This document shows positions 15,343 to 23,239 of a DNA stretch of 64,000 bases, piece after piece (the stretch's first letter is position 1; each line of letters opens with the position of its first letter). This DNA comes from an uncultured bacterium (GTDB lineage: Bacteria > Bacteroidota > Bacteroidia > Bacteroidales > Bacteroidaceae). Position numbers and translations under genes: made by a program. Where the stretch lies: NCBI GenBank assembly GCA_905214795.1, contig CAJMNM010000014.1:1-64000 (forward strand), in the 5' to 3' direction. The notes below the pieces were generated by a model that saw nothing but the letters and a program-made list of their open reading frames with translations, made no database searches and was not told the DNA's origin.

Positions 15343-17796
15343 TTATTTACAGATTTTCAGTGTATAGTTCTTATTACCTTCTGTGAGGATATGCACCAGA
15401 TAACACCCCTTGTTCAGCCCGGGTACGGTGATACAATAACCGTCTTGGGTCTTTACCGGTGAGTTTGTTGTGTGAATTCGGCTGCCTGATAAAGTATATA
15501 TATCAGTTCGGATGACATGGCCTCCATAATTGAAACATATGGTTGGTTCGCCAGGGGTCAGGCAGTATACCGGTATATCGGATGAGGCCGTTTTGATTGA
15601 TTTTACATCGGTTGGTCTTGTAATGGAAAAGTTGTCCGACCACAATGTCGTATTGTTGTAGTAAAGTATACTGTATTCTCCTTGAGGATAGTCTGCCTTG
15701 ATTTTGACAGTGTATGGGTTGGGCTTATCTTTTTCGGCAAACAGATTTACGGTCTGGTAATGTACGGTCTGACCTTCAGCATTCAGAATATAGATTTCCA
15801 GAGCGCTTGAAAGCAAGTCTGCGTCTTCTCCGTTTGCGAGGCTGGCAGTGAAAGCGCAGGTGATTGTTTCGCCTGCTCCATATGAGGTCTTGTCAATGCC
15901 GCATGCTGACAGTTCGAAAGCGCTTGTAGCTGTCCCTGTCTTGATTTCACTTTCCACCGGATTGCCGAAAGGCTCATAAGATGTAGTGTTAAGCCACGTA
16001 GGATAGAAAAGGTAGTTTCCGTTGTGTTCAACCTGCAATGTGGCTCGTCCTACGAGCGTGGTGTCTTGTCCGGCTTGTAACAGTATGTGTCCGCAATAGA
16101 TGTTCTGAGAGATTTGAGTAACTTCATTGTTTACTATTGACAGATAAACCGGTGCGAAAAACTCACGGCCGGTTGACGGATTGCATACCTTGATCTCGAA
16201 TTGGAAGGGCAGACTGTTATAAGTAGGAGACTTTATGTTTACATAGGCCACCGGACGTTCGGTGGTGCTGTTGTTTGAAATCCAATAATAGCTTCCGTCG
16301 TTATTTACATTAAGGATATAATAAGGATTGTTACATTGCAGCCCGTTTACTTTCATCCATTGTGTGTCATCTTGGGCTCGGCTGGCAGCGTAAACCTTAT
16401 ATTGACCTGGAGCTAGTTGGATAGGCATGAGCAGAGATATTTCTAATTCCTTGTAACCGTAATAGGAAGGCAATCCGTTGATGGGCATCTCGTTGCTTAA
16501 CAATGAGATGTTACCGTCTTTTTCTGCGACAATTGCAATTGTGCCGTTATAGTCATATCCGTGATTGTATAAATTGGTTATAATGATTCTGTCATTCTCT
16601 ATATTCATATCATCTGAGAAAAACTGAGGTTGGCGTAAGCAAGTTTTGTCGGTGGCTGGTTTAAAGCCATAAAGCATGCTTTGTGAAAAAGAGAAACCGT
16701 TACTTGCATTGTTGTTGCCCTGCAGGTTGGGGTTGAGCGAGATTAGTTCGTAATAACCGTTGTTGTAACCACCCCAACCCCAGTCTACGTGTACTAGGCC
16801 TTGAGGGTCATAGCCGTCGAGTACAAAAGCATGACCGCCTATGTCGATGTCATCCCCACAGTAATAAATCGGGTAGCCGTCGGCCAGACTTTCTTTAATC
16901 ATTTGCAGCCATTCTGATGAACTGTAGTTGGCTCGTGTGGCATGAATCATATACGGATTGTATTTAAGATTCTCTATTAATCCTAAAAGGGCTTCGGAAT
17001 AGTAAGCCCATGAGTTGTTCAGGCTGTAATCCATTTTAGAAGCTACTCCACAGGCTTTCATTAAGGTGGCGACGGCGTCCGCCTGCTTTTCATTATAAGC
17101 TCCTTCTTCATAGGTGGACAATATGTTATCCCAATTAAACGGGGTGGCGTCATAGTTAAATGAACATTCTTGTCCTATTTGGGCCGCAGTGTAGGTCTTG
17201 GAGCCTTCTCCTTGGGCGGGATACTTGTAATAACGCATGATAGTGGCCATCGCTGTGGCGACACAACCTGTTACGCAGTGCTGTCCGTCAACTGTCGGGC
17301 ATTGGCGGTTATAAGGCTCTCCCTGATTATAACTGATGTCGCCGAGTAAAGGGAGAACTTCCGAAGGCGTGTCTGTACTGATATGCGACTGGCGGTTTAC
17401 TTCTGCTGTTAAAACAGTAGATTCGGCTAATGATGAATAGGCCTTTAGCCACATTTTCAGATTATCGGGCATATCCTCGGTACAGAATCTGTTATCAAAA
17501 GAATAGCCCAATACGTCAGTCATACGGTCGTCGCCCGAGATGATGACAAACGCCTTTTCTCCATAGTTGTAGATGTACCATGCAGCCTGAGTCTCATTGA
17601 CGGCACGTTTTTTTGTGCTCTCCAAATCGTGTGAAGTGGCAGCAAGAGACAAGGCTTGCGGTGAGCGTACTGTTACTGTACGGTGACTTCTCATGAAGCG
17701 TTCTGCTATTTCCCTGGCCTGTAATTCACTGCGTGGCGTACTCCAAATGTTTGATACGTAACATAAGGATAGTAAAAAGAGTAAGAGATGTTTCAT
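15343..17796 (-). CDS. C10-family cysteine protease (streptopain/interpain type) with C-terminal sorting domain
   Basis: An 817-residue secreted protease precursor. Signal peptide at residues 1-19; propeptide about 20-145 with the inhibitory-fold features AREIAERFMRS and YIYNYGEKAFVIISGDDR; catalytic domain about 146-385 with nucleophile Cys178 in VTGCVATAMATIM and His322 in DIGGHAFVLDGYD, followed by HVDWGWGGYNNGYYEL. The C-terminal half is a series of beta domains (about 390-735). The last 70 residues (YTLSGSRIHT... GLNKGCYLVHILTEG... KICK) resemble a T9SS type A sorting domain. Related proteases in Prevotella and Porphyromonas degrade host proteins and complement. Both catalytic residues are present, so it should be active. 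Confidence 0.92.
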   Translation of the reverse strand: MKHLLLFLLSLCYVSNIWSTPRSELQAREIAERFMRSHRTVTVRSPQALSLAATSHDLESTKKRAVNETQAAWYIYNYGEKAFVIISGDDRMTDVLGYSFDNRFCTEDMPDNLKMWLKAYSSLAESTVLTAEVNRQSHISTDTPSEVLPLLGDISYNQGEPYNRQCPTVDGQHCVTGCVATAMATIMRYYKYPAQGEGSKTYTAAQIGQECSFNYDATPFNWDNILSTYEEGAYNEKQADAVATLMKACGVASKMDYSLNNSWAYYSEALLGLIENLKYNPYMIHATRANYSSSEWLQMIKESLADGYPIYYCGDDIDIGGHAFVLDGYDPQGLVHVDWGWGGYNNGYYELISLNPNLQGNNNASNGFSFSQSMLYGFKPATDKTCLRQPQFFSDDMNIENDRIIITNLYNHGYDYNGTIAIVAEKDGNISLLSNEMPINGLPSYYGYKELEISLLMPIQLAPGQYKVYAASRAQDDTQWMKVNGLQCNNPYYILNVNNDGSYYWISNNSTTERPVAYVNIKSPTYNSLPFQFEIKVCNPSTGREFFAPVYLSIVNNEVTQISQNIYCGHILLQAGQDTTLVGRATLQVEHNGNYLFYPTWLNTTSYEPFGNPVESEIKTGTATSAFELSACGIDKTSYGAGETITCAFTASLANGEDADLLSSALEIYILNAEGQTVHYQTVNLFAEKDKPNPYTVKIKADYPQGEYSILYYNNTTLWSDNFSITRPTDVKSIKTASSDIPVYCLTPGEPTICFNYGGHVIRTDIYTLSGSRIHTTNSPVKTQDGYCITVPGLNKGCYLVHILTEGNKNYTLKICK

Positions 17797-17873
17797 AGTA
17801 TGTTTTTGGTTTTTGTTTTATAATAGCTTTTGGTCTGGTTTATAGTTTGTTTAAGGGCTTATTGGCGAATATA

Positions 17874-17881
17874 CAAATTTA
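17874..17881 (-). promoter_or_regulatory. Putative promoter -7 element of the C10 protease gene
   Basis: TAAATTTG on the minus strand fits TAnnTTTG, 77 bases before the protease start. Confidence 0.4.
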
Positions 17882-18010
17882 TTTGATAGGTTAATAATAA
17901 GAATGGTAAAAAGCTTCTTTTAATCTGCTTTTTTTTATGACAAAACCAGTGCTGGATTATTTTTTACGTTGTTAATCTGTTTTTTATGATGTTGGTTCAC
18001 GGAATTTTTG

Positions 18011-18018
18011 TAATTTTG
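18011..18018 (+). promoter_or_regulatory. Putative promoter -7 element for the secreted two-repeat protein
   Basis: TAATTTTG fits TAnnTTTG, with TTG 16 bases upstream; 67 bases before the ATG at 18086. Confidence 0.4.
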
Positions 18019-18085
18019 TTAGTGGTGGGCTGGCAGAAAAAGGCCGGCTATCATCAAGTTGCGACCTTTTTAAAAAGATTCAGCT

Positions 18086-19021
18086 ATGAGAAAAACACAG
18101 ACTGATGGTAACGGCAGACTGACAGTACTGGCCGTTGCGATATGTTTTTTAGGATTGCCCGTGCAGTCCGTTTGGGGGAGAAATCTGTTGTCAGAGTCAC
18201 CTGTTTCGGATAATAAGGCAGAACCGGTTATTTTTGTTCAGTCCCATGGAGATAAGTTTTCCAGTAGACATGATTTTAGAGGGCAGGGATGTTGGCGTAT
18301 GGTGCAGATTGGCGATTCGGCTTACCGTAGTGTCAAGATGTTGCCACCGACTCCTCATTACAAATTTTTTGGAAACAATTCGTCTCTCGTGATTAATTTG
18401 ATAGAATTAACTTCCGAGAAATATTTCAGATTTGTTGGAGCCACTGGAAGTTATAAGGAAAAGAAAGGAAAACCTTATGTGAAGGAACGTGGTGCACGTC
18501 GTCCGCGTACATGGTTGGATGCCAATCATTTTGATGATACATGGAAGGACGATAAAGGGGTATATTCTTTCAAAACCTTGTGGAAGACAGAACGGTGGGA
18601 ACGTTGTGAGCCACCCACATTGCTTAAGAATGCTCTCGACAGTTATCGGCAAAGCCGTCATCGCAAGGACTGTTTGCGCGGCACGTGGAAACTGAAAGCG
18701 GTGAGGAATGCTGATACCGGTGAGATGGAACCTACCTCTATGCATCAGTATAAGTTTTATGGAAAAGATGCGTATATCACGTTTGTCATCGCGCCTCTTG
18801 ATACGGAGAATATGTTTTATACATTTAGTGGAAACTTCGGAGCCTTTGAATTTGTGAATAACAATTTGGTCAGAGAACATGAGTCTGATTTTCATCTGGT
18901 CTGGACCGATGAGGACCATTTTACCATGACATTCAGATTAAATGGCCGTATGTGGGAAGAAGAGTGGGAGCATGTGAGGACTCCGCGTCGCATCAGACAG
19001 ATGTTTCGTGCCATGAATTGA
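18086..19021 (+). CDS. Secreted protein with two lipocalin-like repeats (DUF4488-like)
   Basis: A 311-residue protein with a hydrophobic N-terminal export segment (residues 10-30, ending VWGRN). Two similar domains follow: one at about 65-170 beginning GCWRMVQIGD with HYKFFGNNSSLVINL, and one at about 198-305 beginning GTWKLKAVRN with HQYKFYGKDAYITFVIAP, FSGNFGAFEF and DHFTMTFRLNGRMWEEEWEH. The pattern (G-x-W, then YKF-(F/Y)-G, then a final E/W-rich strand) resembles the DUF4488 lipocalin-like family of Bacteroidales. No function is known. No lipobox is seen. It is a single-gene unit divergent from the C10 protease. Confidence 0.65.
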   Translation: MRKTQTDGNGRLTVLAVAICFLGLPVQSVWGRNLLSESPVSDNKAEPVIFVQSHGDKFSSRHDFRGQGCWRMVQIGDSAYRSVKMLPPTPHYKFFGNNSSLVINLIELTSEKYFRFVGATGSYKEKKGKPYVKERGARRPRTWLDANHFDDTWKDDKGVYSFKTLWKTERWERCEPPTLLKNALDSYRQSRHRKDCLRGTWKLKAVRNADTGEMEPTSMHQYKFYGKDAYITFVIAPLDTENMFYTFSGNFGAFEFVNNNLVREHESDFHLVWTDEDHFTMTFRLNGRMWEEEWEHVRTPRRIRQMFRAMN

Positions 19022-19645
19022 ATTCTTTGTTGTCGCAGTATTTGGGGGCTGCCTGATAATGTGCAGAGATAGGAGAAAAATCTACTCTGTTATCCTGTTT
19101 TTTGACGAATTGTTGTTTGCGCTTATGATGTAATATATTGACAAAATTCCGGCAGAATGCGAGTCGTGCCGGAATTTTTTTTGTTTGACAGACTTTTGCT
19201 TGGTTATGTTTTTTAACCGGAAAAAACTTATTCAAACCGGTTTTTATGGCCTTTCCTCTTTTATTTACGCTCTTTTTTTATGGTTTTTCTGAAGATTGTT
19301 ATGCTATTAAATTTATATTCATACGTGTGTTTTGTTGGCAATTTTGTTTTGTTTGCGTTTTTTTGCTTTTAAATATTCGTTTTGGATGTTATTTTGTTTT
19401 TATGTTCTTCACATCAGTAATGCCGTTTATGGTCTTTGTTATTTCTTCCATGAAAAAATACATCGTAAAATCGATGTTTTCACACAGATATGTACCTTTA
19501 TATAATACTAAGAGGTATCTTTCGGACGGTTCGTTGCAGATTTAATGTAAATATATTTGAATGTCTGTAAGTACTTGTTGCTTCTGCTGTTGTTAAATGT
19601 GTACGCTTCTGACTTTTTTCCTGACAGCTCAGAAAAATATTTTGG

Positions 19646-19756
19646 TACTGTTACGAATTTTTTTCTGTACGGTTACGGGGACGCTCATAACCGTATCAAA
19701 ATGAATTCGTAACAGTATGGAAAAAAGTTCATGACCGTGAGCATTTTTTCTTGTCA
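19646..19756. repeat. Palindromic CGTAAC-type intergenic element, copy 1
   Basis: Nested inverted repeats: a perfect 14-bp outer arm pair (TACTGTTACGAATT at 19646-19659 with its complement at 19704-19717) encloses TACGGTT (19668-19674) with AACCGTA (19689-19695). The element then runs into ATGGAAAAAA and TCATGACCGTGAGC. The motifs AATTCGTAACAGTATGG and TCATGACCGT recur in the 43.4 kb element. Confidence 0.75.
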
Positions 19757-20183
19757 ATTTAATAAGTCTGACAGTAATGTTATAGATTATTTCTGTTAAG
19801 TCTGTTTAAATATCATAAAATCAATATGTTCTTTGTTTTTTATGTTATAAAAACAGATTGCTGAATCACGTTTTTTAGTAAATCTTAACGGTTGCTGATT
19901 GGTTCTGACCGTAAGCGCTTTGTGAGGCTTGAAGGAGATTAATGACTGTTAATTAACTTTTCGCTTTGAATAAATTGTAAATAAAAATACAAGTATATAA
20001 TAATACGTATATACAATAATGGGAGCTGTTTTAATGGTTTTGGAGGAGGTTGAGAAAGCACATGCAAGACAAATCTGATAAAATCCGGCTTGTCTATGCT
20101 TGTTTAGATTGTAATTTTACAAATCGGGAATATTTCTCATGCCTGTTTGTGGTGGTTTTTATGACACATATATATACTGATTG

Positions 20184-20230
20184 CATCAGACTGTCTTTTA
20201 CAGCATGTGCTGTTTTAAGACAGTCTGATG
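20184..20230. terminator. Strong hairpin downstream of the TonB receptor gene
   Basis: Arms of 14 bp (CATCAGACTGTCTT at 20184-20197 with its complement at 20217-20230) and an inner helix TACAGCA/TGCTGTT. It lies 45 bases beyond the TonB receptor stop on the minus strand. There is no long T-run, so termination is likely but not certain. Confidence 0.6.
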
Positions 20231-20274
20231 ACTTAATTAATGTATGGGATGGGAAATAAGTATCCTTCATGTGG

Positions 20275-22536
20275 TCAGAAACTTATTCTGACCGTACCGT
20301 AAATGTTTCGCCCGGGAGCATTGATACCCGATGCAAACATGCGGTATTCCGTGTCGAGCAGATTTTCAATTCCGGCTTGTAGCGTGAAGCTGCTGCTCAG
20401 GTTGTAGCTGCCTTTTATGTTGAGGGTAAACCATGCCGGCATGCCTTGGCCTTTTGCACCCAGTGTAGTGGCATAATCAATGTTGTCCTCGCCGTCGGCA
20501 TTATAGTCGCTAATGTCTTTTTTACCGTTATACAGCGCATAGAAGTCAATGCGTCCTTTTCCGTTGCGCGGCAGATAGGCGATGCCCACTTTACCGTAGA
20601 TGGGCGGTATGTGGTCGAGCGGTTGTTTCACTTCGCCTTTCACTATTTTGCCATAAGTGTAGTTGAACGATGCGTTCAGCTCCGTCTGCTTTGAAGGCTT
20701 GGCCGTAAGGTTTGAAGAGACTCCCCAAAGAACGGCTGCTTTAGCATTGGTCTGCGTGTAAACGTCGCAGAGCGTTCCTTTGTATTCCATCTGGCTACTG
20801 CCCATAAAACTGCCGCGGCTTGTTGTAATGGCGTCGAAGAAGTATGTGCTGTAAATAACGTTTTCCCAGATAAACTTCTCACCGGCGTGTTTGGTAATGT
20901 TTAAATCAACCGATACCGTTTTTTCCGGTTTAAGGTTTTTGTTCGGTATGGTGACTGTGTTCAGCTTGGATTCGAATACCTTAGACGCATTGTCTATGTT
21001 GGGTACGCGGTAGGCTGTGGCTGCGTTGAGAGCAAGTTTCCATGTCCGTGCCGGCAGATAGTTCAGCCCCCATGCCATGCTGTAGGTCGGGTTGTTTTTT
21101 CTTTGGCTTTTGCTACCGTAGAACGGGAATAGTTCAGTATCCTTTACTGTGGAATAAGTCGTGGCGTAGCCTGCTCGTAAACCGTCGTGCATGCTCCATG
21201 ACTCGTTGATGTGCCAGATGTGGGTTATAAAGGCTTCAAGTGTGTGCATACTGTTTTGTCCGTCGGGATAACGGGTGGTATAAGGCGTTTTTTCGCCTGT
21301 TACCACATTCTCGGCGGATGCCGTGGAATGCAGAAAGCTTAATGTACCGTCTATTCCGCTGTGTATTTTGTGTGTACCGATGTATTTTATCCAGTCGCTG
21401 TTTAGTGAGACGATGTCTACATCTTCCCAGGTATGGTACAGTTCTTCTTTACGGAATTTGCGGTCGTGCCTGCTTTCCTTTACTTTCTGGTAGGCTAACC
21501 CTACATGTGTCTTGTCGGCGCCAAACTGGTTTTTGCCGTCATAGTGGTAAGCGGTCATCAGTCTGAATTGCGGTCCGTAATACCATTCGGCATATTTGGG
21601 TTGCAGCTTGTCGCCTATGGTTTCCGTCACGTTCAGTCTGTCATAACGGTTGATACCGTTGGCGTTGGATAACTGAAAATTAATGGTATGTTTGTCGTTT
21701 GGTGACGGCTGGAACAGGAATTTCTGGAGAATGTCATATTGGATGTAGCCGGAACGTTTCTGGAGTTCGGGTTTACTGTTGACTATCGCTTCGTCGTCGG
21801 CACCGGTATGTAATTGCGTGTATATTAGGCTTTGCTGATAACTGTCGTTTTCGGGTAGGAACGGGTTTCTGTTTGTACCGGCTCTAAGGTCGCCGAAGTG
21901 ACTGAATGTGAATGATGTCAAAGAGGCGAATTTTGATGTGCCATAGTTTAGGTCTAAATGTACGGTACCTTCCTGATTGGCGCTGCCATAGCGTATGGCG
22001 GCGTTGCCGTCAAACAGCTGCTTTGATGGATTCTCCGACAGGCGTGGAGCCAGAGTGTTGAACAGTATTGTGCCACCCAGTGCGTCCGAACCGTAGTTCA
22101 GTGAAGATGGTCCGTTGATGATTTCCACATTTTCCAGCGTAAACTGATCAGTCGTGATGCTGTTTTGCAAATGGCCGTTACGATAAATGAGGTTATTCAT
22201 GCGGATACCATCTATTACAAGAAGAATGCGTGAAGCCTCAAAACCTCGCAGAATAGGACTTCCGCCACCTTGTTGGCTTTTCTGTATGGAAACCTGTCCG
22301 GTCGACATCAGCAAATCTGCTGTATTCTGCTGGTTGGTGTAATCTATCAGACTTTTAGGTATGCTGACAATGTGTTGCGGAGAGTTAATCTTATGTATTC
22401 TGTCACGGTTGACAGAGACGACAACTTCTTGTAAGTCGGAAGTACGAAAAACGGCAGTACTGTCTGCCTGGTTGGCATAGATTTGGCTGAAAAATCCGGC
22501 GCCTGTCACGGCTGCGGTTAAAAGTGTTTTCTTCAT
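20275..22536 (-). CDS. TonB-dependent outer-membrane receptor (HmuR-like subfamily)
   Basis: A 753-residue outer-membrane beta-barrel receptor. Signal peptide MKKTLLTAAVTGAGFFSQIYA; plug domain about 40-165 with SPILRGFEASRILLVIDGIR, MNNLIYRNGHLQNSITTD and a LENVEIINGPSSLNYGSDAL segment; barrel to the end, with AYRVPNIDNASKVF, NLKPEKTVSVDLN and a C-terminal ...NIYGTVRISF. The plug closely resembles the Bacteroidales group that includes haem receptors, and YRxPN and NLKPE resemble their FRAP/NPxL motifs, but no histidine lies between these motifs, so haem is not assured. An ATG at 22623 in frame precedes the signal peptide by 29 codons and is rejected in favour of 22536. It is preceded by a small peptide gene and followed by a hairpin. 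Confidence 0.9.
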   Translation of the reverse strand: MKKTLLTAAVTGAGFFSQIYANQADSTAVFRTSDLQEVVVSVNRDRIHKINSPQHIVSIPKSLIDYTNQQNTADLLMSTGQVSIQKSQQGGGSPILRGFEASRILLVIDGIRMNNLIYRNGHLQNSITTDQFTLENVEIINGPSSLNYGSDALGGTILFNTLAPRLSENPSKQLFDGNAAIRYGSANQEGTVHLDLNYGTSKFASLTSFTFSHFGDLRAGTNRNPFLPENDSYQQSLIYTQLHTGADDEAIVNSKPELQKRSGYIQYDILQKFLFQPSPNDKHTINFQLSNANGINRYDRLNVTETIGDKLQPKYAEWYYGPQFRLMTAYHYDGKNQFGADKTHVGLAYQKVKESRHDRKFRKEELYHTWEDVDIVSLNSDWIKYIGTHKIHSGIDGTLSFLHSTASAENVVTGEKTPYTTRYPDGQNSMHTLEAFITHIWHINESWSMHDGLRAGYATTYSTVKDTELFPFYGSKSQRKNNPTYSMAWGLNYLPARTWKLALNAATAYRVPNIDNASKVFESKLNTVTIPNKNLKPEKTVSVDLNITKHAGEKFIWENVIYSTYFFDAITTSRGSFMGSSQMEYKGTLCDVYTQTNAKAAVLWGVSSNLTAKPSKQTELNASFNYTYGKIVKGEVKQPLDHIPPIYGKVGIAYLPRNGKGRIDFYALYNGKKDISDYNADGEDNIDYATTLGAKGQGMPAWFTLNIKGSYNLSSSFTLQAGIENLLDTEYRMFASGINAPGRNIYGTVRISF

Positions 22537-22658
22537 TCTTGTTCCCTTCAATAATATAAAATAAGATGTTTGTAAGAGAGCACAGAACTGTGGTCTGATA
22601 AAAAATGTTATCCTGAAAAACAATACTTTAATATTGTGAAATTTTAGTTTGGTAATAT

Positions 22659-22802
22659 TTAGAAACCAAAATGCCCCGGTTCTGAAGGCAAATCGTCCAT
22701 ACCGTTGTCTCCTGACGTCGGATTGGATAGGCTTATGATAGCACAGGTTTCAATTTCGATTATTTCAATCTGCGGAGTTTGATAGATTTTTTTTATTTCC
22801 AT
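22659..22802 (-). CDS. Small Bacteroidales-type peptide (47 aa) upstream of the TonB receptor
   Basis: A short open frame on the same strand, 122 bases before the receptor start. It reads MEIKKIYQTPQIEIIEIETC then AIISLSNPTSGDNGMDDLPS and EPGHFGF. The layout, a basic start, the segment YQTPQIEIIEIE, a cysteine or hydrophobic step and a polar Gly, Asp and Pro-rich tail, resembles the many small (M)KK-x-Y-x-x-P-x-I-E-V-I-E peptides of Prevotella and Bacteroides whose role is unknown. There is no cleavable signal peptide. I infer it is a real gene from the pattern and its position; its function is unknown. Confidence 0.65.
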   Translation of the reverse strand: MEIKKIYQTPQIEIIEIETCAIISLSNPTSGDNGMDDLPSEPGHFGF

Positions 22803-23239
22803 TTCTATATATTTTAATTTGCAGGCAAAGATATAATGCTTAAAGACGATAAAAAAAATAAAAGTATTCTTTTTAGATTTTATTATGTATTAGCGACTTT
22901 AATAAATACTTTTTTACTTTTGATAAGATAATAAAAAGTGTTTAATGTAAAAGTTATATTTTTTTATTTGGTTTGTATTTATATCTTATATCGTTGTAAA
23001 TTAATAATATATATTATTAAATAATAATAGCTTTACTTTTTATTTGTAATGATATATAAATAGTTTTAAGGCGTGCTGTTTGTGAAAATCTAAAAAAATC
23101 ATTAAAGTAAACAAATAATAATGAAATATATTTTTGTATTAATTACACAATTGTATTTTTGCACCCGAATTATTTGGGTGTATGGCCTGAATGTATTAAT
23201 TATTCAATATTTGTGTTATTAAAAAAGACAGATGTAATT
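22803..23239. other. AT-rich divergent promoter region
   Basis: The 437 bases between the small peptide gene and the giant secreted protein are very AT-rich with long A and T tracts and no coding capacity. They must hold the promoters of both divergent units; the clearest one is at 23154-23161. Confidence 0.6.
23154..23161 (+). promoter_or_regulatory. Promoter -7 element of the giant secreted protein operon
   Basis: TATTTTTG matches TAnnTTTG, with a TTTG 17 bases upstream. The in-frame ATG at 23159 overlaps it, so translation most likely begins at 23240. Confidence 0.55.

Larger units (their letters stand above)
19022..20274. other. Gene-poor region of 1.25 kb with palindromic repeats
   Basis: I find no credible coding sequence here. 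The two longest open frames (19246-19545 and 20050-20259) translate to phenylalanine-rich or low-information sequence with no start context and no family resemblance. What stands out is a palindromic CGTAAC element (19646-19756), a short repeat of its last motif at 19906-19917 (TGACCGTAAGCG) and a strong hairpin at 20184-20230. Confidence 0.7.

Noticed and set aside
19246..19545. Open frame of 99 codons in the gene-poor region
   Set aside because: Translation is dominated by Phe, Val and Leu from T-rich DNA, with no start context and no family resemblance.
20050..20259. Open frame of 69 codons upstream of the strong hairpin
   Set aside because: It runs through the hairpin at 20184-20230, has no recognisable motif and no promoter match.
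20275..22536. Firm assignment as haem receptor HmuR
   Set aside because: Plug similarity is good but no histidine lies between the YRxP and NLKPE motifs and no haem-binding partner gene is adjacent.
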